The notes: generated by a model not told the origin, from the sequence alone. 64,000 nucleotides of DNA from Amoebidium appalachense (GCA_963693365.1 CAVNZM010000004.1:2418001-2482000); one strand, 5' to 3'; positions 1 through 14,576 are shown, counted from the stretch's first letter. Program-made: numbers and translations.

Positions 1-150
1 GCACCTAGCTGCATACGGAAAGCACCCGGCCCAGGTTCAAACCCGGCCCAGCACAGAGACAGTCTGCAGGAACTCCGGCCGGACCGGCCATGATTTTGAG
101 GGACCATTTCAACTGATACATAGAAACAACTTGCTGATGTGTGAATAAAG
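1..150 (+). other. Possible 3' end of an upstream gene (very tentative)
   Basis: A frame of about 26 codons is open from just after a CAG at 67-69 to a TAA at about 146, and the AATAAA at 144-149 overlaps that stop. This could be the last exon and poly(A) signal of a plus-strand gene lying mostly outside the window. No family is recognised. A short open frame of this size is expected by chance, so the call rests mainly on the AATAAA and the T-run that follows it. Confidence 0.2.
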
Positions 151-2002
151 AGTTTTTTGAATACGCCCAAGCTTGTAAAATTGCATGTAGCGTTAATTTT
201 TTCTTTTTTTTAATAACTTTTGTTGAGACTTTTCTCCGTGAGCTTCGTCGTAATGCATACAGTATGACTTAGGTCTGTCGCACAGCTTGACAGCTGAGGC
301 TCCTGCACGGCCATCTAGAAACACCTAGATGGCCGTGGGCTCCTGAAAGTCCGCCCACGCACGGTCGGGGGAAATGGCGCGAAAGTTAAGTGCCAAAATT
401 AGCCCATTGCGGAGGCGTTTGATTGGATCTTATGTGCAACTATGCACAAGCAGCGGCTTCAGGAGGGCCCAAGAAGGCTGAGTGCCTCGGTCTAAGCCTG
501 CCTGGTACTGTACCAGCATGCTTTAAATAGGTTGCTAGGTAGAAAAACACAAATATTTTTTTTTCAGTGTACATTTGTTTTCTCGGCACTTTGCAGCAGA
601 GTCTCCATACCTACGTTGCAGAGTTTTAACCAGCAGGGGTACTGCTGTGATTGATTGGATATATATCACACTGGAATGTAGTGCTGACGATAAATTAGCC
701 TTTTAGCTTAAAATAGTTCTATTTTTTCCGATCTGATTCGACAAGACTTGAACGCAAACAAAAACTAAAGAAACGGATGCAGCGCAGCAGCAGCTGGCTG
801 CAGTGCAAAGTACGTTGCACTGCACGTTGCACTTCCTGCTTACGGGGGTTGTGACATCAACACTGACACCAACTCTCCTTGACAGGGTCATATTATACCT
901 ATGCAGTGCTCGAAAGTTATAAATAATTCATGCTGATAAGTCCTGTGTCGCAGGTGTGGGTTTTATTTTCCCCCAAACATGGTACGTGCCATTCGTCACA
1001 CTAAGTAAATGAGACGTTTGATAGACGACGATATATGTAGAGGCTGACTAGCTCAGGCGATCATGGGCGCATAGCCACGAACAGGACAGGTATGTGCATA
1101 CGGGTACCCGCTATCACTTCAGAATCTCTCAAAGCGACACAGTCCCCAAGAAAAACGCCATAGTGGTTGAAAAATACCCTCTACCCCCTCGCCCCCCATC
1201 TCCTCCCCCCCCTATCCACCTCCCCCCTCCCCCCCCCCCTCTCCACCCCGCTCTCCCCTCCCCTCCCCATTCCCCTCCCCCCCCCCCCCCCTCCCCCCGT
1301 CCTCCCTCCCCCCTTCCCCCCTCCCCCCTCCCCACCCCCCTCCCGGCCCTTGAGCGTCGTCAACTACACGCATGTTGAGCACCTTGGTTGTTGCTCGCCT
1401 GCACTATCCCTCTGCCTTAACTCCCTTCTACTGCATGTGTAGAAACAAACGCAAGGGAGGGGCGCTCTGTCACTCTTCTTTCCCATGAATCAAAGCAATA
1501 GCTACTCCTGGCTGCATTATAAGCGAGCACGCCTCAAGACATGTCGATGAGAGCGAGCTGTGAGGGCAGAAGGGGTTGGTGACGGGAAATCTGGCTTTTG
1601 GGGAGCTATGTTATGGACAGAAGGAACAGCATTTTAGCTGACACCCTACCACCCCGCAGGTTCACAGGGTGTATTGTGTGCAGCTTCTTTGGCACAGGTG
1701 TGTATTTTTGGGCGCTTATGACATTTAAGAGAGAGCCCCCCCCCCCCCCCCCCCCAAACCACACACAAGCACACATATATCTCCCCCCCCCCCCCCCCCC
1801 CCCCCCCTCTTCCCCCCACTTACCTCGGGGCTGACTATGTCTTGCTCAGCATTTGCCCGCTTTTTTTGTTTGCCTCGGCTGCTTATTCCTGTGCAGCAAC
1901 TCCCCCCTCCCCCCTCCCCCCCCCCCCCTCTCCCTCCCGCGCAAGTGCCGTCCCCGCTCCCCCCTCCCCCCAGCTCCCCTCCAACACACATGCACACACA
2001 CC

Positions 2003-2054
<52 letters not shown>

Positions 2055-2483
2055 TTCATCTGTCTACCTCCATGCTGCCCTGTGTTTGCGCTGGTGGCAG
2101 GGTTTTGACTGCCCACGTGTCACAGGAAGAATCTTGAAACTCCCTTTCATGCCTCTCGCCTCAGCCTATGTTTCATGATAAATGTTTTTAACCGAAGTCT
2201 ATGTCTCATGAAGAGAAGTGCCTGTGCCTCCCCTCTTGTGTTGTTGCATTATCTCTGCCCCATATCTTCCTTAACCACGACCTAGGAGTCATTCTGCTTT
2301 GCTTGGCACCTAGCCCCTCCGTTCCCTAATCTCCTCCGAAACCTTTCCTCTTTAACCTTCACTCTCTCCTTTGGCCCACATACACATACACACATACCCA
2401 CGGATTCATGCACACCTACTTCTGTCCGTGCCAGCTCAACAACAACACCACTCTACTCACTAATTTCTCTCTGTTCCATTCAG
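151..2483. other. Spacer upstream of the diacylglycerol kinase
   Basis: I see no supportable gene here. The first kilobase is ordinary mixed sequence and contains the hairpin at 306-337. From about 1180 the strand is dominated by C-rich tracts, including a run of 51 C at 2004-2054. The end, 'ctgttccattcag' at 2471-2483, looks like a splice acceptor, so one or more non-coding 5' exons of the kinase may lie in this spacer. Confidence 0.6.
298..345. repeat. Perfect 13-bp inverted repeat flanked by 8-bp direct repeats
   Basis: Arms CACGGCCATCTAG (306-318) and CTAGATGGCCGTG (325-337) pair perfectly around a 6-nt loop. The 32-bp hairpin is bounded exactly by GGCTCCTG at 298-305 and again at 338-345. 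The layout is what an insertion with an 8-bp target-site duplication would leave. No transposase is nearby, and 32 bp is very short for a MITE. Confidence 0.75.
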
Positions 2484-2506
2484 GAAGCCCATTTTCCGTT
2501 TTCAAA

Positions 2507-3134
2507 ATGAAGTCAAAACAAACTTCCCCTCGACCGGAAACCAGCCGGCCGCGGGGATTGTCGCTCCAACAAGACACTCTCCCTAAAGAAATCAGTATAA
2601 CACCAACCAGTGACCACCTACCAGCCACCCCAATGACTAGACGAGCAACCGATCCTGCTAGTACAACACCAGACGAAAACACAAACACACAACGAACGGA
2701 CCTTCTCTCTGCCAGCGTAACCTCCATGTCTTCCCTGTCCCCTAGCGAACTGCTTACAATGTCATTTTCGCCCAATTCGAGCCCTCGTATGCGAAGGTTT
2801 ACCGGTCCTCCGGCAGCGGGTGGGTATGCGATAACTTCAGAAGATGAAGATGAAGATATTGCTGGGTCGGACGGGGAGGGAAAGGACGGTCTAGACACGC
2901 AAAATCCGAATTTCAACACGAAAAACGAAACAGGCGGGCTGGCTCACCAGTTCAAAAACGTCACTTTCACCAAGCCGACGTGGTGTGGGTTTTGCCGGAA
3001 TATGGTGTGGGGCCTGGCCAAGCAGGGACAGAAGTGTAGTACGTGCGGGTATGTGTGCCACACACGGTGCAGGAATATGGTCGAGGCAAATGAAAAATGC
3101 AAGCCCCCGGACATAACAACGTAGGTGCCTTGCA

Positions 3135-3165
<31 letters not shown>

Positions 3166-3193
3166 TGTGTGTGTGTGTGTGCGTGCGCGTGTA

Positions 3194-3258
<65 letters not shown>

Positions 3259-3264
3259 CCTTTT

Positions 3265-3295
<31 letters not shown>

Positions 3296-4374
3296 GGTCA
3301 ATGTAATCCTTGCCCCCCCCCCCCCCCTCCCTTCTCCCCCTCTTGGAGGCCCAAAAGCACCCACATGAGCCCACCTCCCCTCTCTTGAATGTTACGGCCA
3401 CTCACCCCTTTCAACTCCCAGCACACTCGCGGGCGCGCGCGCACACACACACACGCACGCACGCACACATGCATGCACGCACACATGCGCAAAACCACAC
3501 ACACACACACACACACAGACAGACATAGACATTAACACGTGTGTGTTGCCCTCACTCAGTGTACCTGTTATGCACTCCCCCCTACCCCCCCTACCCCCCC
3601 CCCTCGTCTCCGTGTAACCGCCCCCTCCCCTCCCCTCTTCCCCCCCCCTCCTCCTGGGACCCCCTCCCCCCCTTCCCCCGTATCCCTCTCCCCTCGGGGA
3701 GCCAAAACCACGCAGCTACCTTTGTACACACATGAACCCACCTTAATCCCTGACCTTTTTACTTTCCTCTCTTCTCCCATCCCCCCCCTCCCTCCCCCTC
3801 GTTCCCCCTTCCTTTTTGATTGGCTTGTTTACTTGGGTATGCTGGATGCCTTCGCCCCCCCCCCCCCCCCCCCCCCCTCCCCCCTCCCCCCTTTACCACC
3901 TCTTTCTGACCGGTCCCCACCTCCTGTTTATCCGCCCCCCCCCCCCCCCCCCCCCCCAAACACCCACCCACCCACCCACCCACCTTTCACGCACCAAGTG
4001 TTGAAACCCACTTTCTTTGCAGAGGCATATAGGCCACCTTGATGAGGGTTTTGTTTAAACGTCTCGTTCTGCGCATTTGTCTGTTTTCTGTTCGCTCTTT
4101 TGGTTTGTTGCCCTGTATACCTGAACTTGTTTGTTTCCACCTTCATTGCATGGAAATCCCCCCCCCCCCCCCCCCCTTCCTTCCTCCGTCCCTCCTCTCT
4201 CTTCCCCTCCTCCCTCATTATGTCCCGCCTCCCCTCTCCCCTCCCCACCCATTTCCCTTTCCCTCCCTCTCCTCCCCACTCACTCTTCCTCACTCCCCCC
4301 TCCCACCCACCCTTCCATCCACCCATCCACCCCCCCCCCCCCCCCCCCTCCGGCTCCCTATTCTCGCTCCCCCC

Positions 4375-4405
<31 letters not shown>

Positions 4406-4802
4406 ACACATGCACACAGCCCACTTCTTCCCCTCTTTTTCCTTCGAAAAATCCTTGCCCTTACTCTTTTGCTCCACCCTTTCTTCGGTCTGCCCCAGGA
4501 CTCGTCACAATTCGAACTTAACGGGAAAAGTGCTTCCAAAATACAGTCTTAAACATATTCTCCACACTACTTTCCTACGCTCGCATTGATTTGTACTTAT
4601 CCATAACCACTTTCTCTGAGCAGGGACGAACAGCCAGGCGACACAGGGCGTAAAACTCACATGTGGCAACAGAGACACTTCAGTGTGCCGACGTTTTGCA
4701 ATCAGTGCCAGAAGATGCTCTATGGGGTGGGCAAGCAGGGCTCGAGGTGCTATTTCTGTGGCACCGTGGCACATCAGGGGTGTAAGGCTGAGGTAGGTGT
4801 GA

Positions 4803-4842
<40 letters not shown>

Positions 4843-5770
4843 TGTGTGTGTGTGTGCTTGTAGATGTACGTGTATACATACACACGTGCACACAAACATA
4901 CGTGTACACAAAGATTACTGGCACACAAGCACATGTGTACACAAATACACGGGCCACAAACACGTGCATACAGACACACGTGTGCAAGGGTGCATATGCT
5001 CATACCCACAGGCACACCTTCATGCACGTATGCGAGTGTGTGGACATGCACACACATCCGCGCGTCCATATACACACACACACAATTGCGTGCATACACG
5101 CATTTGCGCACGCACGGACATAAGCACACCCACACCCACGAGCACACACAAGCATGCACACATATGGCACCTTGTTTCGAGATGCAACCATGCACTCACA
5201 CACGTGTCTAAATGTCAGCATGCATGCACACATCCATGTTAGGGATTGGTGTAAGTGCTCTCCCGTGAGTGTACCTGACCCATAGATTCCACACCAGACA
5301 TAAGATTATTTCCACGCACAATTCGTACAGACACGAATCCCCCCCCCCCCCCCCCCCCCCCCCCCCACCCCAAAACACACACACAAACACACACACCTAC
5401 ACACAACACAACAACACTCAAGTGCATGCGGATGTGTGCACTTGACTGCATGTCCATCTTGCCCCCTTCCCAATTACCTTTCTCCTGGTGTTTGCTTGAA
5501 CATGTGATATTGTTGAATCCCCCCTCCCTACCCTCCCCTGCCCGCACCTTCACACACCACTTACAGCCTGCCCCTTGTCCCATCCCCCCTTCTCCCTCTT
5601 GCTGTCCTGGCACCGTTCTCCGTTCCCATTGTCCCCCCTCCCCCCTCCCCCCTCCCCCCTTCCCCTCAATAAAAATGAACCACCTTTCTTTATCACATAA
5701 CCTCAGGTTCCATTCCTGCGTGATGTTGCCCTGTCCTATAGGTCGTGTGTCCCTTTTCCTGACTGTGTAC

Positions 5771-5811
<41 letters not shown>

Positions 5812-6997
5812 TTCTTCCCACCTCCCCCCCCTCACCCCCCCAAACACACACACACACACATTAGCTTGACAGCCAGGGTGTGCCCTGCAAGCACGGCTAC
5901 CTTCCAGCCGATGACCCGCACACAGAGACTGTGTGCCAGTGGGTCAGCGGCAATGTCTCCTCATGGTACCCCCCTTGCTTGGTGAGCCCCCCCCCCTCCC
6001 TCCCCACCCCCCTAACCCCCCGGGTCCCCCCCCCCCCCCCCCCCCGTGGCCCCGTCCCCCTCTCTTCCCGACAGTCTCATGTCTTTCTGCAATATGTCTC
6101 AATGTTTTGTGACCCCCCCCTTCCCCCCTCCCCCCCCCCCCCCCCCCCTCCTTCGTTCTTCCCGGGAGCCTGTCCCTCACCGCTTCCCTGTCGGTTGCTT
6201 TGATGGGTTTTGTGGGCTTTTCAGAATGTGATCTTTTTCTGTTGTGGCTTCTCCTCCCATGCTATGTACCCCCCTCCCCCCCCCCCCCCCCCCCCTCCCC
6301 CCCCTCCCCCCCTTCCCCAGGATCCTTGTTCACCCCCCTTCATTCCCACCCTCAGGACTGCCGCAAGCCAGTGAGTAGCAGTCTAAGTCTGAGTGGCTAC
6401 CGCTGTGTGTGGTGCAAGGACACAGTGCACGACAAATGCATGCAGGGCACACACAGGGTGAGGGTGTGCCCCCTAGGCCCCTACAGAGGTGCCATTGTGC
6501 CTCCCTCGTGGGTCCGCAGACTCGACCTCTCGGTATTTCCTCCCCTGATATCTCCCTCTATCCCTCCCTCCCCCCCCCCCTCCCCCCCCCCCCCCCCCCC
6601 CCCCTCCCCTCCCCCCCCCCCTCCCCTCCCCCTCCCCCCTCCCCCCCCCCCCTCCCCTCCTTCAGTAGACGCCCGCCTAACTCGCCCCCACTCTCCCCCC
6701 CCCCCCCCCCCCCCTCCCCCCACTCCTTGCCCCTCCCACCCCCCAGGGCCCAACCAAAAAGGAAAGAAAGAACGAAACACTCCGACATGCATGGGCACAC
6801 ACACACACAAACCCATTGCACACAAACGCCCACACACACAGATGCAGGCAGACAGACAGCCATGTAATAAGACATGCACACGCATGAGTGCACAACATAC
6901 AGACGTACGTGTCACACACCTTCTCCCGTACGCCCACCTCCGAAATCCAACACATGCACGTGTACACCTTGCTTCTGCCCTGCCCCCCCCCTCCCCG

Positions 6998-7037
<40 letters not shown>

Positions 7038-8085
7038 ATAGAACCCCACAACCGATTGCACAAACCCAACCATTCATATTCTCCGCTGTAGCATTAAGAC
7101 CATTGTTTCTGAATGGTAGTTTCTAAAGCCATTAACACACCCTAATTATTACCTTCATATAAACAGGGGGGAGAACACCAATACATCCTGCGCCCACCAG
7201 CGAAGCTCGATTTAGACCACCAACCGGTAGCCGTGTTTATCAATCGGCGTAGTGGGGGGCAGGCAGGCCGCAAGGTGTACCGGGCCATGTGTGGATTTCT
7301 TAACCCCGTGCAGGTGTTTGACTTGGGAGAGGGTGGGCCGGAGCGCGGTTTGAACCTGTTTTTGGTATGTATGCCTGCCCCCCCCCCCCCCCCCCCCCAC
7401 CCCCCACACACACATACACAGACACACTCCCCCCTCCCCCCATTCCGCCCCTCACTTCACCCCCCTATTTCCGGCTGACATCCGGGGGCATAGCTTTCCG
7501 TTCGAAGACGATAAAGTTCCGCCCTAGTAAGCGTATTACTACCCTGCGGCGTGGGTCAAATCTCATATTTTCCCCTCTGATTGCGAATTCTGCGGCCTTC
7601 GGGACTTAATCTTTTCAGCTGGTGTAGTATGTTAGCCAGGGAAGTATCGACTTAGGTATCGACGGGGGAGCTTCCTAGAAGCCCCGTCTCCTGAGTTCCT
7701 ATCTATATTTTTCTTGCTTCTGCTTACTGCTGCAACTTTAACCCCCGGCCTTTCCCACTGCCCTTGCCTGCATAAGCAACCCTGCTCGTCTCTGATCAAG
7801 ACGGGTGACCTACTCATGTTCAAGTGAAACATTATCTGAGTTGGGTTTCGTTAACGAGGGGAATAGGTCGAAACTCGGATACTGTGGATGACGTGGGCCC
7901 CCCCTGAGGATGGGCTCTGCTTATTATGCATACTCTTTATGTATGGCTTGCATTCTGCATCGTGTTATCCGTTTGTTCTTGTGTACTTCGTACTTTTTGA
8001 CGCATTCAACCCCCCCCCCCCCCCCCCCCCCCCTCCCCCCCCCTCGTTGCCCCGTGCCAAAAGCTCAATTCTGCAAACCCCCCCC

Positions 8086-8123
<38 letters not shown>

Positions 8124-8359
8124 CCCCGCCTTCCCTTGATATCTCCCGCCCCCTCACCTGCCTCTCCTCTTACCCACCTTTTGCTTGCCCAGGGACCCCT
8201 ACATTCTCCCCAAATTTCTAAAATTTTCTAACCCCCGGTGGGCACGCAGAAAAACCTACCACGGTGCCGGGTGTTGGCCTGTGGGGGGGATGGCACGGCT
8301 GGGTGGCTGCTCTCTGCCCTCGACAAAACAGAAACCCCGGGGGTTCCACGGGTAAAAAT

Positions 8360-8395
<36 letters not shown>

Positions 8396-8466
8396 CCCCC
8401 TCGCCCCCCTTCCCCCCCATGCCTGTCTAATGCATCCGCAAAGAGACACATCACACACGTATGCGA

Positions 8467-8500
<34 letters not shown>

Positions 8501-9018
8501 CTTTTTGAAAACACACACGGTGTAGCATTTCTTTCCTTTATTGTTCCCTCTCTCTGATACTTCCTCTCTTCCCCCCCCCCCCCCCCCCCCCCGGGTGACC
8601 TACTCATGTTCAAGTGAAACAGTATCTGAGTTGGGTTTCGTTAACGAGGGGAATAGGTCGAAACTCGGGTACTGTGGATGACGTGGGCCCCCCCTGAGGA
8701 TGGGCTCTGCTTATTATGCATACTCTTTATGTATGGCTTGCATTCTGCATCGTGTTATCCGTTTGTTCTTGTGTACTTCGTACTTTTTGACGCATTCAAA
8801 CCCCCCCCCCCCCCCCCCCCCCCCCTCCCCCTCGTCTCTCGCTCTAACGTGGTGTATGTGCTTTAAAACTAAAACGGCAACGAAGTGGTTGTGCATTTGT
8901 TGGTAAGGGAGATAGATGAAATGGGGTTGGTGGAGGGTGTGGATGTTTCGGTGGGTGGGGGGGTAGGTAATGAGGTGTGTGAATGGATTTTTTTCTTTTC
9001 TTTTTTTCTTTTTTTCTT

Positions 9019-9049
<31 letters not shown>

Positions 9050-9613
9050 GGGGGGGAGGGGGGGGGGGGGGGGGGGGGGAGGGAGCGACAGATAGAGAGC
9101 GACAGAGAGATCGAGAGGGAGAGGGAGCGGGAAAGAGATAGGAGAGCAGAGGGGTGGTGTTTGATTGAGCTGGAGGGAGACAAAACCAAGAGATAGACAG
9201 GCGAGGGAGAGGACGAGGGGGGAGCAGGAGAGAGAGAGTGAGTGAGAGTGAAAGAGAAAGTGTGTGTGTGTCTGATGGGGGGGGGGGGGGTGGAGTTGGG
9301 GGGAGGTGGAGAGAACGGGCAGTATAGTATGGGGGGGGTCGATTTGTTTTCTTGGCTCATGACAACCTGTGGTTGCTGCAGCCAGCACTGGGGGTGATTC
9401 CACTGGGTACCGGCAATGATCTGGCTCGGACCTTGGGCTGGGGTAGTGGATACAACGGTGAATCGGTGAGGACACTACTGGACCAACTACAGGTGTGTGG
9501 TATTGCCTACCTAAACCCTAAACAGTGTACACACACACACACACACATGCAAATGTGCATAACCATACACACATGCACACACAGACAAACACAAGCGCAT
9601 GCACGCGCTCGCG

Positions 9614-9646
<33 letters not shown>

Positions 9647-9952
9647 GTACACACACACAGACTACCATGCACACTTGCACACATGTACAAGCACACACAT
9701 ACGCACGTACACACACACACATGATTACACACACACACGCACACTGCCATGCACACTTGCACGCATGTACAAGCACACATAGGCACGCGCCCAAACATCA
9801 TGTGCACATGGGCGGATGGAAAACACAGACACACGCGATCACACACAGTTACGTAACAGTGCAAACTATACACACAAACGAATGCACGCACATAATATCA
9901 GAGTTGTCCGCCTACATGATGTCCGCCTACATTCACACACAGCACGCCTCAC

Positions 9953-9991
<39 letters not shown>

Positions 9992-10233
9992 AATACCCAC
10001 ATATGCACGTGTACACTCAGCAAAAAAACTGTGCCCGCACGCTCATACGCACAGATACGCCCCCACACACACAAACCCACACACATCTTTGCGCATCCGT
10101 GGACACACGCACACACACACACACACACATTAACGGGGTGGAAACTTGTGCCTGTGCACAGACATATGGACGTGCACATATGAATGGGTGAGCGGGTGTG
10201 TGCACGCGGGCGCGCGCGCACACACACGCACAC

Positions 10234-10276
<43 letters not shown>

Positions 10277-10421
10277 AACTGACACACAGGTTCAGTAAAT
10301 ACCCATTTGCACCACATTCGCAGGTTTGCCCATATCACACAGCACAATATCTATAGAAGTACACACATACACTGACTCACTCACGACCCCTCTGCCCCCC
10401 TCCTCCCCATAACAGAACACA

Positions 10422-10468
<47 letters not shown>

Positions 10469-10797
10469 CGCTCAGAGGTGCGCATGATGGACCGGTGGAA
10501 GATATCCATTGGGCCCAGCAGGGATGATCTCAAGCACGTGTTCACAATGAACAACTACTTCAGTCTGGGCATCGATGCAAAAATAGCTCTCAGCTTTCAT
10601 CTGGCAAGGTTTCAGCCCCCCCCCCCTCCCCCCCCCTTTTCCCCCAAATACACACACACACACACACATACCTGCCCCATCCCACGCCACCCCATTCCAA
10701 CCACCACCACCATCACTACCACCACCACTCCCCCTCCCCCCCTTCCACCCCCCCCCCCCCCCCCCCCCCCTCCCCACCCCCCAAACACACACGCACG

Positions 10798-10874
<77 letters not shown>

Positions 10875-10941
10875 AAGAGGGAATGAACAGTTGGGCACAC
10901 ATGCATGCACGAAAGCAAACAAACATGCGCCCGCACACGCG

Positions 10942-10993
<52 letters not shown>

Positions 10994-11769
10994 CAACACC
11001 ATGACCAATTCTTGTCCCGTCACTTTTGCTCCAGAGCTGTTCAATGGTGTGCACAGTGTGTTCATTTTGTCCTGTTGATTATTTCGAATTAGCTCGGTGG
11101 AGGTAATTTGGCGTGGAAACTGTATACGCCAATATATCGTCATTATATCCACCATTAGGATGTTGCATGGGTTCCGTTACACTGTTATCTTTTTTCGTTG
11201 CTAACTTGTAATAAAGCGCTCTGTCCCTAGATTTTCCCCCTTCTTTTTTTCCCCGGGCGACCGGCCAGGAATAAGACATCTGACTTAAGCAATGTAACTG
11301 CTTTGTTCTGACTGTGTGATTTCCACACAGGGAGCGCCACCAGCAGTGGTTCAAAAATAGAACCGCAAACAAGATTATATACGCCGGCCTGGGTGCGAAG
11401 GAAATGTTCGATGGTTTGTATCCCCCCTTCCCCCCCCCTCCCCCCCCTCCCCCCGTCTCCCTTCCATGTGTACTTTTTACTCTGTGCCCCCCCCCCCCCC
11501 CCCCCGGTCCCCCCCCCCCCCCCTCCCCCCCCCCCCCCCACCACCACCACCCCCCAAACCCCAATCCCCACCCCCATCTCCCTTCCCCCTCAGACATACA
11601 CATCAATACTGACTGTTTGTTTCAAAATGTCTCGCTTGGGGCTTCCCCAAGAAGATGGTTGTAGAATTCTGATCTAACTCCGTTCTTTTCTTGCCAAGCA
11701 CACAGGAGTCTGTTCTTAATGCGCCCCCCCTCCCGCCTCCCCCTCCCCTCCTCTTCCCCTTCCACACCG

Positions 11770-11827
<58 letters not shown>

Positions 11828-12698
11828 TAACTGACATGCACAGAGCACATTTTCATTGCTTTGGAGTATGGGAATCCTTGAATAAATGAAGCTTGAAAGA
11901 CGCATGATACTGCCTTTCTTTAGCCGGAAGCCGGAGCAAGTAATTATGTACCTTGCCACAGGGTGTGAAAACATGAACAAGGTGGTGAGTCTCTACATTG
12001 ACGACCAGCCGTGTAAACGCTTTGAAACATCATCAGTCCAGGTACTTCCCCTCCCCCCTCCCCCCTCCCCCTCCCTCCCGGCCTCCCTCCCTCACCCCTC
12101 CCCCTCTCTCCCCTCCCCTCCTGCCCTGCCCCCCCCGCCTGCCCAGCCGCCTGCCCATCCCACGTAGCCGACTCTTTGATTTACTTAGCAAACAACAAAG
12201 AACAGGAAGAGAACCCAACAAAATTCCCACCATCTGGTCCCACCCCACCCCTCCTGTCGTTTTGTTTTATTTTTGTCGTGTTAGTGTCCTCATTTCTGGT
12301 TTGCTTTCATTTTCTAACACACAACTGAACCCCCCCCCCCCCCCCCCCCCCTCCCCCCCCCCTCTCCCCCCTCTCTCCCCCCTTCCCCCCTTCCCCCTCC
12401 CACCCTTCCATTCCATATCACAGTAATCTCGTCACTTAACCTCGCCCCTTTTCTCTGTGACACTCCTCCCCTTTGCCCAGCCCACACCGCTTCACATCTG
12501 ATGTACCCACTGATATAGCTGTTTCAAGTCAACTGCTTTGAGCAACTGCTTTGCACAACATATGTTCCTCTTTAGTGGATTTTCATATCAATGAAAGGTA
12601 GTTTGATTCTCACGTTCAACCCCACTCAGGGCATCGTTGTTTTGAACCTGCCAAGCTATGCTGGTGGCTCCGATTTGTGGAACCTGAGTATGCCCCCC

Positions 12699-12734
<36 letters not shown>

Positions 12735-14576
12735 GCACCTCACCCCCTTTCCTGGCCATCCCTCCTCATGCCCCCTCCCCCACTCGCTCATCCTTCTCTC
12801 CGAAACAAAACCCTCGGAAACGTGCAGAGCATGTGCGCACACATCACCCCCACCTCTGCTTCTAGGGAGCAGCCACATTGCTGCATGTTGCTAAATGCTC
12901 ATCGTCTTTATCAGTAAGTTGAGTCATACAAGCGGAAATGCTGTTTTCTGAACTTGTGGCGCCAAACGCACTATGATATACCTTTTTACCCACCAGGTGT
13001 TTTAACTTTACATGTTTTCCCCGACTTGTGATTTTCAGGTGTTGTGTAAATGGTTGCGTGTTCCTGAGACCTCCATGTTGCTTGCCCGTGTAGTTTTCCG
13101 GTATGTTTGTGTGTGTTGGGTTAAGGGACTAACACTTACACGTTTTTTGTTCACAGAGGGAACCAAATCGTTGGAGCCAAGAGCAAGTGCCGACCCAGCA
13201 ACATCACCAACCCCGTCGGAGACACAACAACCTGGTATGTTCAGTGGTGGATGGGTTAAAGATGACTGTTTGCCTGTCTCTGATAATTCTGTTTGCATGT
13301 GTGGTGTGTGAGCGGTTGGGCGGACCTAATGGGCCGGCGGGTTGGCACGGGCACGTGGTGGCAATATCTTTTAAAAGGTTCTTATTGGTTAAGGCCAAGG
13401 CAAAAAGTTTTGTATGGCGTCCAGGGTTATATTAAGCTAATATGAACTTTTATTAGTTGGTATTGCTGGTACTAGTAGTTTTGCTTCGATTGGGTGGTTT
13501 TAGCCGGCCACCGTTTATTAGGAAAAGCAAAACCCATTTTAGATAGGTCTCCTATCAGCTTTGGCTAGCCAAAGTCTTTAGAGCCCAAATATCCACACAT
13601 AAATCCCTTACTAGCAATCAATACTATCACTTTGGCCAAGGCGGCATTGGCTAATTTTTCCTCAAAGTAGGGCTTTTGTGCGGGTGGTAATGGCTGGGGA
13701 AGTTGGAGAAAGGTGTGCTTCCCCAGGCAGTAGAAACTAAACCACATATACACAGAGTGGCTGGAGCGGCCCCCAGATTATCAGCCCGGTCGCCGGCAGT
13801 CTATCAGCATACCCGAGGGAGAGGTAGGTCTATTGTTTGTCGGACCAACTTCGGTGTGAGGGGAGGACGAGAAATGTTGCATTTTCAATTGAAATGTCTG
13901 TTATGTCTTGTGTGTGTTCTGAAGGCTAGTGGAGTGGGGCATTGCTCCCCCTCTGGCCCCTCTTTTCTGCCTCTCCCCCTGCTCCATGTGTCTTTGAATC
14001 AGGGCTTCCCCTTCTTAGTGTGTATATATGTGTTTTTTTACCGTTGAATAAGCACTGCCATGTCATTGATTTGCAAAACACAAATCAAAAATGCGCATGC
14101 AATTTATTTGGTACCCATTATTCACATATGTGTGATTCTGCTTGTTATTTTTATTCAAGTGCTTGTTCTGTGGGGAACCTGCCATGTGGTTGTGCATGGT
14201 CGAAACATGCACCGTGTGGGCCAGTTTAGGTGTGGTGTGGATCAAGCAGTCTCAGACCGACATGTTCCATATCTTCACAGCTGCACACGTGGCAAAAACA
14301 AGAGATTGACGACGGTGTGGTGGAGGTAACCCCCCCCCCCCCCCCCCCCCCCCCCCTTTTTTTTTTCTTTTTTCTTTTTTGGAAACACATTCATTATCCG
14401 TGCGTGCTTTTAGCATAGCCTGGGTTGTGGTGTCTGTTGTGAATGTGTACTTCATACACTTGACCCATTCCAGATCATTCCGCCCCCTAGTCTTGTTCTC
14501 CTCGGAGCATTCCACCCGGATTTGGGGCTGATACTGTAATTCCCAACATGTATCCTGCTATGACCCTCTCTTGGGA

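Noticed and set aside
1-60. T-loop-like 'ggttcaaac' suggesting a tRNA at the window start
   Set aside because: The flanking arms do not form an acceptor stem, and no D arm or anticodon arm is present.
1094-2178. Proline-rich and glycine-rich open frames on both strands
   Set aside because: They are translations of C/G-homopolymer tracts in several frames at once, with no codon bias, domain or splice support. The same holds for similar frames throughout the window.
9507-10347. Cys-Val and His-Thr repeat proteins
   Set aside because: Direct translation of TG/CA microsatellites inside an intron whose flanking exons splice in phase.
13012-13130. Extra kinase exon after 'gattttcag'
   Set aside because: It would introduce a stop codon in the phase required by the preceding exon.
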